NCBI GenBank assembly: GCA_024233835.1
Contig: JACKPC010000004.1
Location: 60,001-124,000 of the forward strand
Direction of reading: 5' to 3'
Length of the DNA: 64,000 nucleotides
Source: Leptospiraceae bacterium
GTDB lineage: Bacteria; Spirochaetota; Leptospiria; Leptospirales; Leptospiraceae
The notes beneath the pieces are model-generated. The model saw only the letters and a program-made list of their open reading frames with translations. It was not told the origin of the DNA and did no database searches. Below, in pieces: positions 42,379 to 51,538 of this stretch. The position numbers and the translations under genes are program-made. How positions within the stretch are numbered: position 1 is the first letter of the stretch; the number at the start of each line of letters is the position of its first letter.

Positions 42379-43015
42379 GTTAATGATTAATATGGCGATG
42401 AGCCTCGATGGAAAAGTAGCTCGACCGGATGGAAAATGGTATGGGCTCTCGTCAAAAGAAGACAGAATTCAAATGGATATATACCGTTCAGAAGTTGAGG
42501 TACTGATTCTCGGAAAAAATTCTATACAAAATGATGATCCCAATGTTCATATTCGTTATCTAAAAAATTGCAAAAGCCCGAGACCGGTTCTTCTGATTCG
42601 AAAAGGAATTCTCTCTAAGGAAAAAAAGATTTTTCAATTTGCAGAAGAAAAACCTCTTATTTTTTGTCTTTCGGGCAATGAAAAGGAACTAAAAGAAGAA
42701 CTATCCTCCCTTGCAGACATTATTTGTATAAAGGGAAATGAACTCTCCCCCACTAAAGTTATAGAAGCTCTCAGTAAGCTCGGCTATAAAAAGATTTTAT
42801 TAGAGGGAGGACCCAAATTAAATTATGCTTTTTTCAAAGAAAATCTGGTTACTCAGATAAATATCACCCTTATTCCTTATCTAATCGGCCAAAACTCCCT
42901 TCCTTCTATTGTAGATGGAAATATGGCCTTCCTCGACTTCGACAAAAATAGCTGGACTTTAAAAACTGTTCGCCACGTTGGTGATGAAATCTTTCTAAGT
43001 TATAGAAAAAAATGA
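42368..43015 (+). CDS. RibD C-terminal-type reductase
   Basis: A 215-residue protein of the DHFR-like RibD C-terminal family: LMINMAMSLDGKVARPDGKWYGLSSKEDR (two motifs), LILGKNSIQNDDP, and KILLEGGPKLNYAFF with the NADPH-binding glycines. In riboflavin synthesis this domain reduces the pyrimidine ribosyl intermediate. Here the deaminase domain is absent, so it is either a stand-alone reductase or another family member. Coupled to the Bfd-like gene. Confidence 0.82.
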   Translation: MKPELMINMAMSLDGKVARPDGKWYGLSSKEDRIQMDIYRSEVEVLILGKNSIQNDDPNVHIRYLKNCKSPRPVLLIRKGILSKEKKIFQFAEEKPLIFCLSGNEKELKEELSSLADIICIKGNELSPTKVIEALSKLGYKKILLEGGPKLNYAFFKENLVTQINITLIPYLIGQNSLPSIVDGNMAFLDFDKNSWTLKTVRHVGDEIFLSYRKK

Positions 43016-43028
43016 GAATTAATAATAT

Positions 43029-43415
43029 ATGAAACAGGCAAAATTTTCTTTCCGAAAAAGAATCGAGAGTTTTAAATATGCATTCAATGGACTAAAGATT
43101 TTATTGAAAGAAGAACACAATTCCAGAATTCATTTATTTGCTGCTACACTTGCAGTCTTCGCCGGGTTTATCTTCAAAATTTCTACAATGGAATGGATAG
43201 CGATAGTTTTTGCCATTGGTTTTGTTTTTGTTCTGGAAATTATTAATTCTGCTATTGAAAATGTGGCAGACTTCATATCACCGGAAAAACATGATACCAT
43301 AAAAAAAATAAAAGACCTCGCGGCTGCTGCTGTTTTATGTGCTGCCATTTCAGCCCTGATAATTGGTTTTCTTGTTTTTATTCCCAAATCACTCACCATG
43401 TTTCGAGCCATTTAG
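43029..43415 (+). CDS. dgkA: Diacylglycerol/undecaprenol kinase
   Basis: A 128-residue inner-membrane kinase with three helices. FKYAFNGLKILLKEEHNSRIH, EIINSAIENVADFI (metal/ATP site) and IKDLAAAAVLCAAI are the DgkA family motifs. It phosphorylates diacylglycerol or undecaprenol, recycling lipid carriers of envelope synthesis. Full length. Starts 13 bp after the RibD-like gene and is followed 12 bp later by another membrane protein gene. Confidence 0.92.
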   Translation: MKQAKFSFRKRIESFKYAFNGLKILLKEEHNSRIHLFAATLAVFAGFIFKISTMEWIAIVFAIGFVFVLEIINSAIENVADFISPEKHDTIKKIKDLAAAAVLCAAISALIIGFLVFIPKSLTMFRAI

Positions 43416-43427
43416 TAATCGAAATAA

Positions 43428-43916
43428 ATGCCTGCAAAAAAAAGTTTATCAGAAAAAATAAGTGATACTTTTAGTAACATAATGATGTACGGGATTCTTT
43501 CTATCCCGGTAAGTTTTGTTATCTATATAACGATTTGTGCAATTCTCTATATCTCCCAATATATGCTTGTGATTGCAGTGCTTACTTCTATAGCCTACAT
43601 ATTCGTAAAAGAAAAATCAATACCTAAATATATTAGCTGTGTTATCAGTACCTGTGTAACGATTGCCATGCCTATAGCCGGAATTGCTTTTGCCATGATA
43701 GAAGATGATTATTTGGATATAGACAGAATCGGTGAAAATAGTTTTCTGTTAAAAAACTTTCTGGATCTACTACCGGTAACGTATGTACTTTATCTTTGCA
43801 TAATCTTCGGACTTTTACTCGGAATCTCTACCTTCTGGACAGATTACCTGGAAGATAAGGTTTTTGCCGTAATCGAATTTCTAAAAGAAAACCATATTTT
43901 TAGAAAGTTCCAGTAG
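43428..43916 (+). CDS. Hypothetical membrane protein downstream of dgkA
   Basis: A 162-residue protein with four membrane helices: MMYGILSIPVSFVIYITI, ILYISQYMLVIAVLTSIAYIFV, CVISTCVTIAMPIAGIAFAM and YVLYLCIIFGLLLGISTF. The second loop is acidic (IEDDYLDIDRIGENS). No conserved motif recognised. Likely in the same operon as dgkA. Confidence 0.6.
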   Translation: MPAKKSLSEKISDTFSNIMMYGILSIPVSFVIYITICAILYISQYMLVIAVLTSIAYIFVKEKSIPKYISCVISTCVTIAMPIAGIAFAMIEDDYLDIDRIGENSFLLKNFLDLLPVTYVLYLCIIFGLLLGISTFWTDYLEDKVFAVIEFLKENHIFRKFQ

Positions 43917-44137
43917 GGGACTGTAGATTTTGATGAAGGGAAATACCGATAAAAGACCCGTCGTATAAAAAACGAACCTTAACAAGAAATTCACATTTTC
44001 TTCCTTTCGTCCCAGAGGCTTTACCAATCATCCCTAATTTATTGAATACTAATTTAAGATATGCTAAGCTAAAATCATCAACAGGGAAGTTTAGAACCTG
44101 TAGAAAAATTTAAAAAATTTAAATCGGAGAAAAGAAA

Positions 44138-44760
44138 ATGAAAACTCTCAAATTGAAACTTCTAAGCCTTCTTGCTTTTGGATTATTTTTTGCAGGTTCA
44201 CTCTCTGCCGGAACCATTTATGTCTTCGTACATGGAAAATCATCTGTCACAGTGCCGGCTGCTACGCAACCGAATACTGGTTAGATAAATTAGGTGGTAG
44301 TGCTGCGAGCAAAGGTTACAAAATTTCCGGAGTTACCGCTCTTGCTGCTGCTTCCGGTGGTTCAGAACTCGCCAGTGCTTTAAACGGTGCAACATTTGGC
44401 TATGCCGGTAATGCAATGGATAAAGCTTTGATTGTAAATACAGCTCGTTCTTCCTTTGACCATAATGATACTGCCGGTGTAACTGTTTCTCATGTTCCGG
44501 GTTATAAAGGAATGGCCGGTGCTTCCGCTATCCTTCCGGGAGAAGACGACTATGCAGTAGCTTACCACTCTTCATGTGGATACAATACTGCCGGTGGTTT
44601 AAGTGTCTGTCAGAGTTCTCTGACTCAATATGAGGGTGTATGGCCTTTTGGTTCAAACAAAACCTACAAGCAATTTACCGGACATACAAGAGCTCCTTCT
44701 GTGGGTTCTGCCGGTCTTTATGAAAACCACAGCGAACTCACCAACGATGGTTGGAGATAA
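44138..44760 (+). pseudogene. Secreted alpha/beta-hydrolase-like gene with internal deletion and frameshift
   Basis: The ATG at 44138 follows TCGGAG and opens a signal peptide (LLSLLAFGLFFAGSLSAG) and the strand TIYVFVHGK of a lipase-like fold, then stops after 48 codons at 44282-44284. One frame over, the DNA encodes CHSAGCYATEYWLDKLGGS, a nucleophile elbow (HSAG), and runs on to a stop at 44758-44760 (GYKISGVTALAAASGG ... DGWR). In such hydrolases 60 or more residues normally separate the two parts, so an internal segment is missing and the frame is broken. The second part could start at an internal ATG (44416), but would lack the active site. A genuine deletion or an assembly collapse are both possible. 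Confidence 0.75.
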
Positions 44761-44798
44761 GAAAAGAGATAGATAATAGGACAAAACAAAATAGAAAG

Positions 44799-44828
44799 AA
44801 AAGGTGGAGTGAAAGCTTCACCTTTTCT
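44799..44828 (+). terminator. Hairpin terminator after the hydrolase pseudogene
   Basis: AAAAGGTG (44799-44806) pairs with CACCTTTT (44819-44826), with inner pairing extending the stem. The 3' arm ends in four T residues and is followed by CT. It lies 38 bp after the stop. Confidence 0.65.
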
Positions 44829-44978
44829 ATGTACAGGCCGGCAATATAAAGATTTTTTTAAACACATTAGGAAAATACAATATACTTGAGAGATAAATTA
44901 TTTCCTCCATTTAAAAAAAAGCTTTTCTTATTTCCTCCCTTACGTTATTAACAGAGTAAACGGGAGAAACATGTATTT

Positions 44979-46685
44979 ATGTCCATAAAAGAAAAGCTGG
45001 AAAAATTTTTATACGGAAAAGTTTTCGAACGCTTTATCCTTTTTTTAGTTACACTATCAGTTTCGATTCTCTTTATTGAAAAGGCTTTTGAGCTTGAGGT
45101 TTCGACGATTCTCATTTTCGAAAAACTGGATATTCTTATTTTAACTATTTTCAGTATCGAGTTTTTCTTCAAATTATATATAAATCGCTCTCAATATTTC
45201 TGGGAGGACTATGGTTGGATAGACCTTCTCAGTATTCTACCCATTTTAGCCCCCGCTATAAAAGCCCTCAGAGGAATTAAACTCCTCAGGGGAATTCGTG
45301 TGCTACGAGCAATTCGACTCTTAAAAATGCTCCGTTTACTTCGCTTTTTAAAACTGAGTAAATCTACTGATTCGGTATTAAAGCAGAAGGTTTTTGTGCC
45401 CATTTCAACTTCTGCTATGATTATTGTACTTACCATCGGATTTGTTCTTACTAATTGGATTGAAGACGAATATAAAGAGAGAGATAATAAGGTATTTAAG
45501 GAAATATTTATACACCTCGAAACCTCTCCTTCTGCCGAGATTATGAAACAGTATCCGGAAGTTCTTTTTATCCGGAAGAATGGAAAACTCATAGAATCCC
45601 GTTTTCCGGAAATAGAATTAGATAAGAAATATCTAATGGAACAAATCAGAGAACTTACAGCCGGAGAGTTGGGTTTAAAATCGGGAACCGATATTGAAAT
45701 CACATTTTCCTGTAATGCAACCTATAGAGCTGTAAAAAAAGTAGAACTCTTTGTTATGCTTATTTCTATCCTGGTGATAGTGGTACTAATCCTTGTGATG
45801 AATACAATTATTTCTAATATCATTTTAGATCCTTTGAATGAACTCTCCAGAACTATGGATACAATTGTAAAGAAAGTGGAGGTTCCGAACACAAAAGAAA
45901 CACGAGTAGAAATTTCCTATAACGAAAGAATAGAGTCCTTTAGTGACGATGAAATTGGTGTGCTGTCAAATAAATATAATGTACTGCTCGAAACCCTGAA
46001 ACAAAAAGAAGTCCAATCTAAGACGGTTTTTCGAAATATGGTCTATATGATTATGAAACTATTTGGTGAATTTCATAATATAACTAAAGGCCATCAAATG
46101 AGAACAGCGGTACTTGCCAGTGCACTTGGTTATAAAATGGGGCTTTCGGAGATGGATAGAGAATCACTATATTACGGAATGCTACTGCATGACTTAGGAA
46201 AAATCGGGATAGATAAAAATGTGTTAACCAAACCGGCCATGTTTACACCGGAAGAAAGACAGGAAATGAATCGCCACCCCATGCTCGGTTATGAAATTGC
46301 AAAAGACTTTCCCCTGATTAATACAGCAGAGTTAATGGTAATCCGGGATCATCATGAAAAATATGATGGCACAGGTTATCCCCTGGGAGTTAAGGGTAAA
46401 GATTTACCTCTTGTTTCAAGAATTAGTGCTGTGGTGGATATTTTTGATGCCCTGGTTTGTCCCAGAGATTATAAAAGAGCCAAGACAATCGATGAAGTTA
46501 AAAAAATTATGTCTGAATTATCCGGAACACATCTGGATCCGGAAGTATATGCAGAACTAATAAAAATGGTAGATGCGGGATACTTTATTATTAATATTTC
46601 TGAATCGATAGCAGAAGAAGACTGGATACGGGTGGACACAAAAAAGCTGGGTACAGAAGTTCATTTTTTAGCAGGAAAAATTTAA
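44979..46685 (+). CDS. Voltage-sensor-like domain fused to HD-GYP phosphodiesterase
   Basis: A 568-residue membrane protein. Residues 18-128 look like a four-helix voltage-sensor domain; the fourth helix (about 95-127) carries ten Arg or Lys residues at every third position from R98 to K125. No potassium filter or pore loop is seen. A further helix (138-160), an extracytoplasmic segment (165-250), a helix (253-283) and a HAMP-like linker (284-345) lead to an HD-GYP domain with HDLGKIG (His404, Asp405), RDHHEKYDGTGYP and ISAVVDIFDAL, predicted to hydrolyse cyclic di-GMP. Membrane potential may thus control second-messenger turnover (inference). Monocistronic as far as seen. Confidence 0.88.
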   Translation: MSIKEKLEKFLYGKVFERFILFLVTLSVSILFIEKAFELEVSTILIFEKLDILILTIFSIEFFFKLYINRSQYFWEDYGWIDLLSILPILAPAIKALRGIKLLRGIRVLRAIRLLKMLRLLRFLKLSKSTDSVLKQKVFVPISTSAMIIVLTIGFVLTNWIEDEYKERDNKVFKEIFIHLETSPSAEIMKQYPEVLFIRKNGKLIESRFPEIELDKKYLMEQIRELTAGELGLKSGTDIEITFSCNATYRAVKKVELFVMLISILVIVVLILVMNTIISNIILDPLNELSRTMDTIVKKVEVPNTKETRVEISYNERIESFSDDEIGVLSNKYNVLLETLKQKEVQSKTVFRNMVYMIMKLFGEFHNITKGHQMRTAVLASALGYKMGLSEMDRESLYYGMLLHDLGKIGIDKNVLTKPAMFTPEERQEMNRHPMLGYEIAKDFPLINTAELMVIRDHHEKYDGTGYPLGVKGKDLPLVSRISAVVDIFDALVCPRDYKRAKTIDEVKKIMSELSGTHLDPEVYAELIKMVDAGYFIINISESIAEEDWIRVDTKKLGTEVHFLAGKI

Positions 46686-46740
46686 ACCTTTATATACCGG
46701 GACACAAAATGTACCCGGTCTGGTAAAAAATCGATTCCTA

Positions 46741-47028
46741 CTAAAGATTACAATTCTGGTTGATTTTATTGTGAATACAATCCATATCTTCATTGCAATC
46801 TTTAAGAGCTCCATCAATTTCTTTTTTCGCACATTCTGCGTTTCCATATTGTTTAATATACTCAGACAGAGCCTTCTCTTTAAAAGCAGGATCTGCTTTT
46901 TTTTCTTCAACAGCGGGCTTGGATTCTGTTGTAGATTTGGTTTCAGGGGCCGGTTCATTATTTTCTTTTTTGCAGTTCATGGCAAATAGGGCCAAAAACA
47001 TTACACAAATAAAAAGTCTCATCTTCAT
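46741..47028 (-). CDS. Small lipoprotein with conserved cysteines
   Basis: A 95-residue exported protein; AGGA eight bases upstream supports the ATG at 47028. The signal peptide ends in the lipobox LALFAMNC. A Glu/Lys/Pro-rich linker (KKENNEPAPETKSTTESKP) leads to a compact helical domain with four Cys residues (NAECAKKEI, ALKDCNEDMDCIHNKINQNC). Function unknown; typical of spirochaete lipoproteins. Confidence 0.72.
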   Translation of the reverse strand: MKMRLFICVMFLALFAMNCKKENNEPAPETKSTTESKPAVEEKKADPAFKEKALSEYIKQYGNAECAKKEIDGALKDCNEDMDCIHNKINQNCNL

Positions 47029-47251
47029 GTGGTTTTCCTACATTATCAAAATTTGAAATAGTGAAATTTTACTTGCAACAAACTTCACTCTGAATGCAAA
47101 GTAAGAATATCAGCAGTTAAGTCAAATATTTTTTGCAATATACATTCCTGATTGTCAGCTCAGTCCTCATTTTTATAGGAAATGATAGCTCATTCGGGAG
47201 GAAGAAAAAATCCTTTCTTTTGTCTGGATTTCGCTTGTTTTTTAGGATAGT

Positions 47252-47872
47252 TTGAAAAATAAGAACTATATGCCAGAAAGAGATAATGAAGAAATTCCAG
47301 AAATGCTGGAAAACTTAAAAAATGCAGATAAAATCCAGAGAAAGTTTCTTGAAGAAAGAAAGGTCTTTCTCTGGGGTCCGGTTATGGACGAATCTGCTAA
47401 AGAAATCGTAAATAAGTTAATGTACCTCGAAATGATGGATCCGGGAAAAAAGATCACCTTTTATATCAATAGCCCCGGAGGTTCCGTTACGGCCGGAATG
47501 GCTATTTATGACACCATGAAAATGATAAGCTCCCCGGTTGCAACGGTTTGTATGGGACTTGCTGCTTCTATGGGTTCACTTCTACTTTGTGCGGGAGAAA
47601 AGGGAGAACGTTATATCTGGCCGAGTGGCAGGGTAATGATTCACCAGCCGAGCATAGGCGGTCAAATTGTAGCACCGGCAACCGATATCAAGATTCATGC
47701 AGATGAAATCAAAAAAACTAAGGCTATGTTGAATGAAATCCTGGCTGAAGCCTGTAACCAACCTCTCGAAAGAATAGAAAAGGACACGGATAGAGACCAT
47801 TACATGAGTGCTAACGAATCTATCGAATACGGAATTGTAGATAAACTAGCCAGTTCCATTCACGTTTCCTGA
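47252..47872 (+). CDS. clpP: ATP-dependent Clp protease proteolytic subunit
   Basis: A 206-residue serine protease subunit that forms the tetradecameric chamber fed by ClpX or ClpC/A. Catalytic Ser lies in GLAASMGS, His in VMIHQPSIGG, and Asp follows in the DTDRDH region. INSPGGSVTAGMAIYDTM is the family hallmark. I kept the TTG at 47252 because AGGA lies five bases upstream; an ATG at 47270 lacks a ribosome binding site. The next gene overlaps by one base. Confidence 0.95.
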   Translation: MKNKNYMPERDNEEIPEMLENLKNADKIQRKFLEERKVFLWGPVMDESAKEIVNKLMYLEMMDPGKKITFYINSPGGSVTAGMAIYDTMKMISSPVATVCMGLAASMGSLLLCAGEKGERYIWPSGRVMIHQPSIGGQIVAPATDIKIHADEIKKTKAMLNEILAEACNQPLERIEKDTDRDHYMSANESIEYGIVDKLASSIHVS

Positions 47873-48207
47873 TGGCCGAGAAGCATTCTGCGAGGAATGC
47901 TTTTGATGCATTCCTCGAAATTTCAGATATAAACGATGATGACGAATTGATAGAAGTGCTTTTGGAATACCTGGAGCATCTATATCTCGATGAAACAGAG
48001 GAAGAACCGGAAGAAATCCTTCTGGAAGATTTAACCCATTTTGAGGTAGATGACTTTATAAATTTCTATTTAATAGATAATTATACCAATCATGTCTTTA
48101 TGAGAAAAAAATACCTCTCTTTTTTTAAGAGATTTTTAGGTTTTGCCAGTAAAAAAGGCCTGATGGAAAAAGATGAAATCAATCTATGGAAAGAAGTTCT
48201 TTCATAA
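47872..48207 (+). CDS. Small acidic hypothetical protein between clpP and a hydrolase gene
   Basis: A 111-residue very acidic protein (DINDDDELIEVLLEYLEH, DETEEEPEEILLEDL) with a basic helical end (MRKKYLSFFKRFLGFASKKG). It starts on the last base of the clpP stop and overlaps the following gene by 22 bases. Full coupling to clpP suggests a related role, such as an adaptor, but no motif supports that. Family not recognised. Confidence 0.6.
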   Translation: MAEKHSARNAFDAFLEISDINDDDELIEVLLEYLEHLYLDETEEEPEEILLEDLTHFEVDDFINFYLIDNYTNHVFMRKKYLSFFKRFLGFASKKGLMEKDEINLWKEVLS

Positions 48208-49202
48208 GGAATTTTAAGCCCCGAAAGTTCTTAAAAGGGAAACATATACAGACCATCTTTAATGTGGTTTTTCCTCCGGAAAATCCCTTAACCAGTCAGT
48301 ATTACTCAGAAGACATAATTCTTTATACCTCTGATAAGTCCGGAGACTCTCTCTGGCTGGAGCATAATCCCCCACTTGACAGTTATAGGAAGAATTCCCC
48401 CCCCTTTAATGGTTATTATATGATTTTAATCCATGGTATGGAGGGAAACTCGGATAGTCATTATATCGTGACTTTAGCTTCCTCGGCTCTCAAACGCGGT
48501 TATGGAGTAATCCGGGTGAATCTCAGGGGCTGCGGAAAAGGAGAAGGCTTTTCCGGCCTGATTTATAACGCGGGAAAGTCAGAGGATATTGAAGAAGTCG
48601 AAAATTTTGTGTATAAAAGTCTTTCCAAAAAGATAATTCTCTGCGGTTTCTCTCTTTCAGCCAATATGGTTTTAAAGTATCTGGGAGAAAAAAATCGACC
48701 GAGAATTAAATACTTCTCAGCAGTTTCCCCTCCCCTTGACCTGAAAAGTTGCTGTGAGCATATCGATTCTCCGAGGGGAAAATTTTACAGGGACAGGTTT
48801 TTACGTTCTTTTAAAGAAAAAATCAAAAAAGGTAGAGTGCATTCCAATCCCAATACCCTGAAACATGTTTTTGAAACGAAAACAATGTTCGATTTTGATG
48901 ATATTTTTTCCGCTCCCCTCGCCGGATACAGGGGAGCCTTAGAATACTACCGGGTTTGTTCGAGTAAAAATTATATCTATACCATCAAGCAAAAAGGAAT
49001 TATTATCCATGCAGATGATGATCCTCTCATTCCCAAAGATGAATTCCTGCGACTGAATTGGGAAAAAGTTCCCAATGTTACGCGTATTCTAACTCATGGT
49101 GGAGGTCACGTCGGCTTTATGACAGATAAAACAGAAGATATCCCGGATGGAAGGTGGTTAAACTACACCCTTATAGAATATTTTCAAAAATTACTGACTT
49201 AA
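48186..49202 (+). CDS. YheT-family alpha/beta hydrolase
   Basis: A 338-residue cytoplasmic hydrolase. KGKHIQTIFNVVFPP is the YheT N-terminal motif, YYMILIHGMEGNSDSHYI the oxyanion strand, VIRVNLRGCGKGEGFS the next, and GFSLSANMVLKYLGE carries the nucleophile Ser. Asp is in HADDDPLIPKDEF and His in THGGGHVGF, so the triad is complete. Substrates are probably short acyl esters. It overlaps the acidic small gene by 22 bp; a lower-confidence start downstream is possible. Confidence 0.9.
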   Translation: MERSSFIRNFKPRKFLKGKHIQTIFNVVFPPENPLTSQYYSEDIILYTSDKSGDSLWLEHNPPLDSYRKNSPPFNGYYMILIHGMEGNSDSHYIVTLASSALKRGYGVIRVNLRGCGKGEGFSGLIYNAGKSEDIEEVENFVYKSLSKKIILCGFSLSANMVLKYLGEKNRPRIKYFSAVSPPLDLKSCCEHIDSPRGKFYRDRFLRSFKEKIKKGRVHSNPNTLKHVFETKTMFDFDDIFSAPLAGYRGALEYYRVCSSKNYIYTIKQKGIIIHADDDPLIPKDEFLRLNWEKVPNVTRILTHGGGHVGFMTDKTEDIPDGRWLNYTLIEYFQKLLT

Positions 49203-49255
49203 GTTGAAGAAAAAACTTGCATTTTTTATAGATAAGAGAACGATAGCAATAATCT

Positions 49256-49996
49256 ATGCGAAGCCAAAAGATTTGGAAACTACTTATTTTTATTCCTCTA
49301 CTATTCAGTATGGGTTGTTTTGCGTCCGGCATAAGTCAGAAGGAAGAAACCCTTATATTTCTGGGAAGCTTTTTCATGGCGATAACCGGTGTAGGTGCAC
49401 CCTATGTCTATTTTCCTGCTATTAAAAGTCGTAGAAGAGTAAAAGAAAGAAGCCGCTGGTTAATCTGGGAATCTATAGCCAAAGCACTCGGCCTTGGTTA
49501 TCACATGCCTTCAAATGAACCCTGGACACCCACTATCTATGGCACCTTCAGAGAACACTCCGTATCCATTCAACCCCTCATTCAAAGAGTTGGCAATTCT
49601 GAGTATGGCGAGGAATTCGTTCAAATCAAAATTCCGGTTTCCAATCCCAGGAGATACCATTTCCTTCTCAGGGATGAGAATATGAAGGAAAGTGTAGAGA
49701 GTTTCTTCTTAAATCGTATATATGGTATATGTAAAGATGAGAAACTGGAAAAGCGTTTTGTGATAAAGGGAAGCTCAGAGGTATTTTGCGCAGGTCTTTT
49801 AAATACGAAGGAAATCCAGGAGTCTTTGCACAGATTGAAAGATGTATCCATTGAAATATACGGTCAAAACCTCTGCTTACAGGTAAAAGGCGGTCATGCG
49901 GATAGTCGCTACTTCCTATTCCTTCTTGAATTGACAGCCAAATTCGCTGACTTTTTCGAATCTTCTCAAGCTAAAAAAAACCGCGAAGCTGCTTAA
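49256..49996 (+). CDS. Hypothetical envelope protein
   Basis: A 246-residue protein with an N-terminal hydrophobic segment ending at a possible lipobox (LLFSMGC) and a second helix (TLIFLGSFFMAITGVGAPYVYF). A basic stretch (KSRRRVKERSRWLIW) follows. The rest is a soluble alpha/beta domain (HSVSIQPLIQRVGN, EEFVQIKIPVSNPRRYHFLL) of unknown fold. No obvious ribosome binding site precedes the ATG. Family not recognised. Confidence 0.6.
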   Translation: MRSQKIWKLLIFIPLLFSMGCFASGISQKEETLIFLGSFFMAITGVGAPYVYFPAIKSRRRVKERSRWLIWESIAKALGLGYHMPSNEPWTPTIYGTFREHSVSIQPLIQRVGNSEYGEEFVQIKIPVSNPRRYHFLLRDENMKESVESFFLNRIYGICKDEKLEKRFVIKGSSEVFCAGLLNTKEIQESLHRLKDVSIEIYGQNLCLQVKGGHADSRYFLFLLELTAKFADFFESSQAKKNREAA

Positions 49997-50069
49997 AATT
50001 TAAAGCTAATAATTTTTCTTTTCCTTTCAGAATTACCAGGAACTGTATTTCTATTATTTCGGAGTTCCT

Positions 50070-50453
50070 ATGAAAGTAACTTTATTTCGTATCCTGATAA
50101 TTATTACCCTGCCCGCTCTTTATTTTTCAATCCTTCACTTATTATTCCTGCTTAAACTGCGGATAACTGAACAGCAGTTTTCAATCTCTATCTATGCTAC
50201 CTCTCTAATTACCGCTTTCGTAGCTTATTTCCTGGCACCTCATATAGTAAAAAAATTGGAAGAAAGAAAAGCCAAAGCCGCTGAAACGAAAGCTGCAAAA
50301 AAAGCCGAGGAGGAAGCGAAGAAAGAAGAACAGAAAAAAGAGGCGGAAGAAAAGAAAGAAGCAGAAGAAAAAAAGGAAGAGGAAAAAAAGAAAGAAGAAC
50401 AGAAAGAAAAAGAGGCCTTTGCTGATAAGTACATTCGTGGCAAGAAAAAATGA
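50070..50453 (+). CDS. Membrane protein with long charged Lys/Glu tail
   Basis: A 127-residue protein with two membrane helices (FRILIIITLPALYFSILHLLFLL, ISIYATSLITAFVAYFLAPHI) and a 70-residue cytoplasmic tail of almost pure Lys, Glu and Ala (KKLEERKAKAAETKAAKKAE, then KKEEQKKEAEEKKEAEEK), a single highly charged alpha helix or coiled coil. GGAG precedes the ATG. Such tails may bridge to other proteins or to DNA; function unknown. Confidence 0.65.
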   Translation: MKVTLFRILIIITLPALYFSILHLLFLLKLRITEQQFSISIYATSLITAFVAYFLAPHIVKKLEERKAKAAETKAAKKAEEEAKKEEQKKEAEEKKEAEEKKEEEKKKEEQKEKEAFADKYIRGKKK

Positions 50454-50515
50454 TAAGTCTGTGTTTTCAGAAGACCGAAATTAGTACATAGAAAAATATG
50501 AATGAGTGGGGAACC

Positions 50516-51535
50516 ATGAAACAAGTAAAATGGATCGTACTGTGCCTTTTTGTTGCAAGCTATAATGTTTTTGCAGTCAGCCCTGATGCCGATAACCTGA
50601 AGAATCTAATCGCTGAAAACCGGAAATACATGGAGTTGATAAACGTGGTAGTAAGTAATCTTGCTCCACCTGCCGGAGCGAAAACTGAAACAAAATCAGA
50701 TGCTGCTACAGATGCTTCTGCCGACCAACCAAAAACACAGGGTAAAAACAATTACTATTACTATGAGATGATAAAGGCGAATCGTCTGGATTTCCAGGGG
50801 AATACATTTTATCTTAAAGGGGACTATAAAGCTGCTTTTCCTCCCTTACGTTCCTCTCAGGGGACACTGGTGGCTTTATTCAAATCATCCCTTGAAAAGC
50901 ATATAAAAGACTCCAATAGCCTTTTAGAATATGCTCAGGTGAAAATAGTCCGCACCGAAGATAGAATGGCAAAACACCTTCTGAAACTGGCCAGCAGAGA
51001 CCTGAGAATTGCTGAAGACACAATTTTAAGAGCCAATAACAATTCACCTTATCAGTATAGAAATAAATTAAACCTGTATTCGAGGTCTTTAAACTCTTCC
51101 CGTCTTGCCAGAAAGTTTGTGCTCGCTTCTTTAATAGAATACAAGACACCGGATAGGGATAAAAAAGCCTATAAGAAAGTTTATTTTGATGATTTGAAAA
51201 AACAGATCGAAGAAAACACTCCGGATGCCTACGATAAAATGAAGCATAAACTTACTGTCTATGTTGAGAATGGGCTTTTAGATAAGGTAGTGGCTTCTCC
51301 AATCAGCAAAGATGCTTCCAAGGTAGACCTTTTAGAAGTAAACGATGATAATTTTGGAATCCTTACCTATAACAGGGAATCTATTCTGGAACAAACTGAT
51401 TCTGAGCTAAGACAGGAAAAATATATTTCAAATGCAAAACCTGACTCTCAAAGTTCCGATACCCCTGCTGCTACTAATCCGACTTCCGGTGATGCTACAA
51501 CCGATACTCCTGCTACAAACGGGGATAAGAAATAA
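50516..51535 (+). CDS. Exported repeat-helical hypothetical protein
   Basis: About 339 residues from the ATG at 50516, chosen because GTGGGGA lies before it; an ATG six codons earlier is less well placed. A signal peptide (WIVLCLFVASYNVFA) is cut before SPDADN. The mature part is helical, with a TPR-like look (NRLDFQGNTFYLKGDYKAAF, LLKLASRDLRIAEDTILRAN). The C-terminus is a Thr/Ser/Pro/Ala-rich tail (NPTSGDATTDTPATNGDKK). It is followed 3 bp later by a gene with the same type of product, which may be a distant paralogue. Confidence 0.65.
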   Translation: MKQVKWIVLCLFVASYNVFAVSPDADNLKNLIAENRKYMELINVVVSNLAPPAGAKTETKSDAATDASADQPKTQGKNNYYYYEMIKANRLDFQGNTFYLKGDYKAAFPPLRSSQGTLVALFKSSLEKHIKDSNSLLEYAQVKIVRTEDRMAKHLLKLASRDLRIAEDTILRANNNSPYQYRNKLNLYSRSLNSSRLARKFVLASLIEYKTPDRDKKAYKKVYFDDLKKQIEENTPDAYDKMKHKLTVYVENGLLDKVVASPISKDASKVDLLEVNDDNFGILTYNRESILEQTDSELRQEKYISNAKPDSQSSDTPAATNPTSGDATTDTPATNGDKK

Positions 51536-51538
51536 AAT

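Noticed and set aside
49204..49425. Open frame starting at 49204
   Set aside because: It overlaps the better-supported 49256-49996 gene in another frame and has no conserved features.
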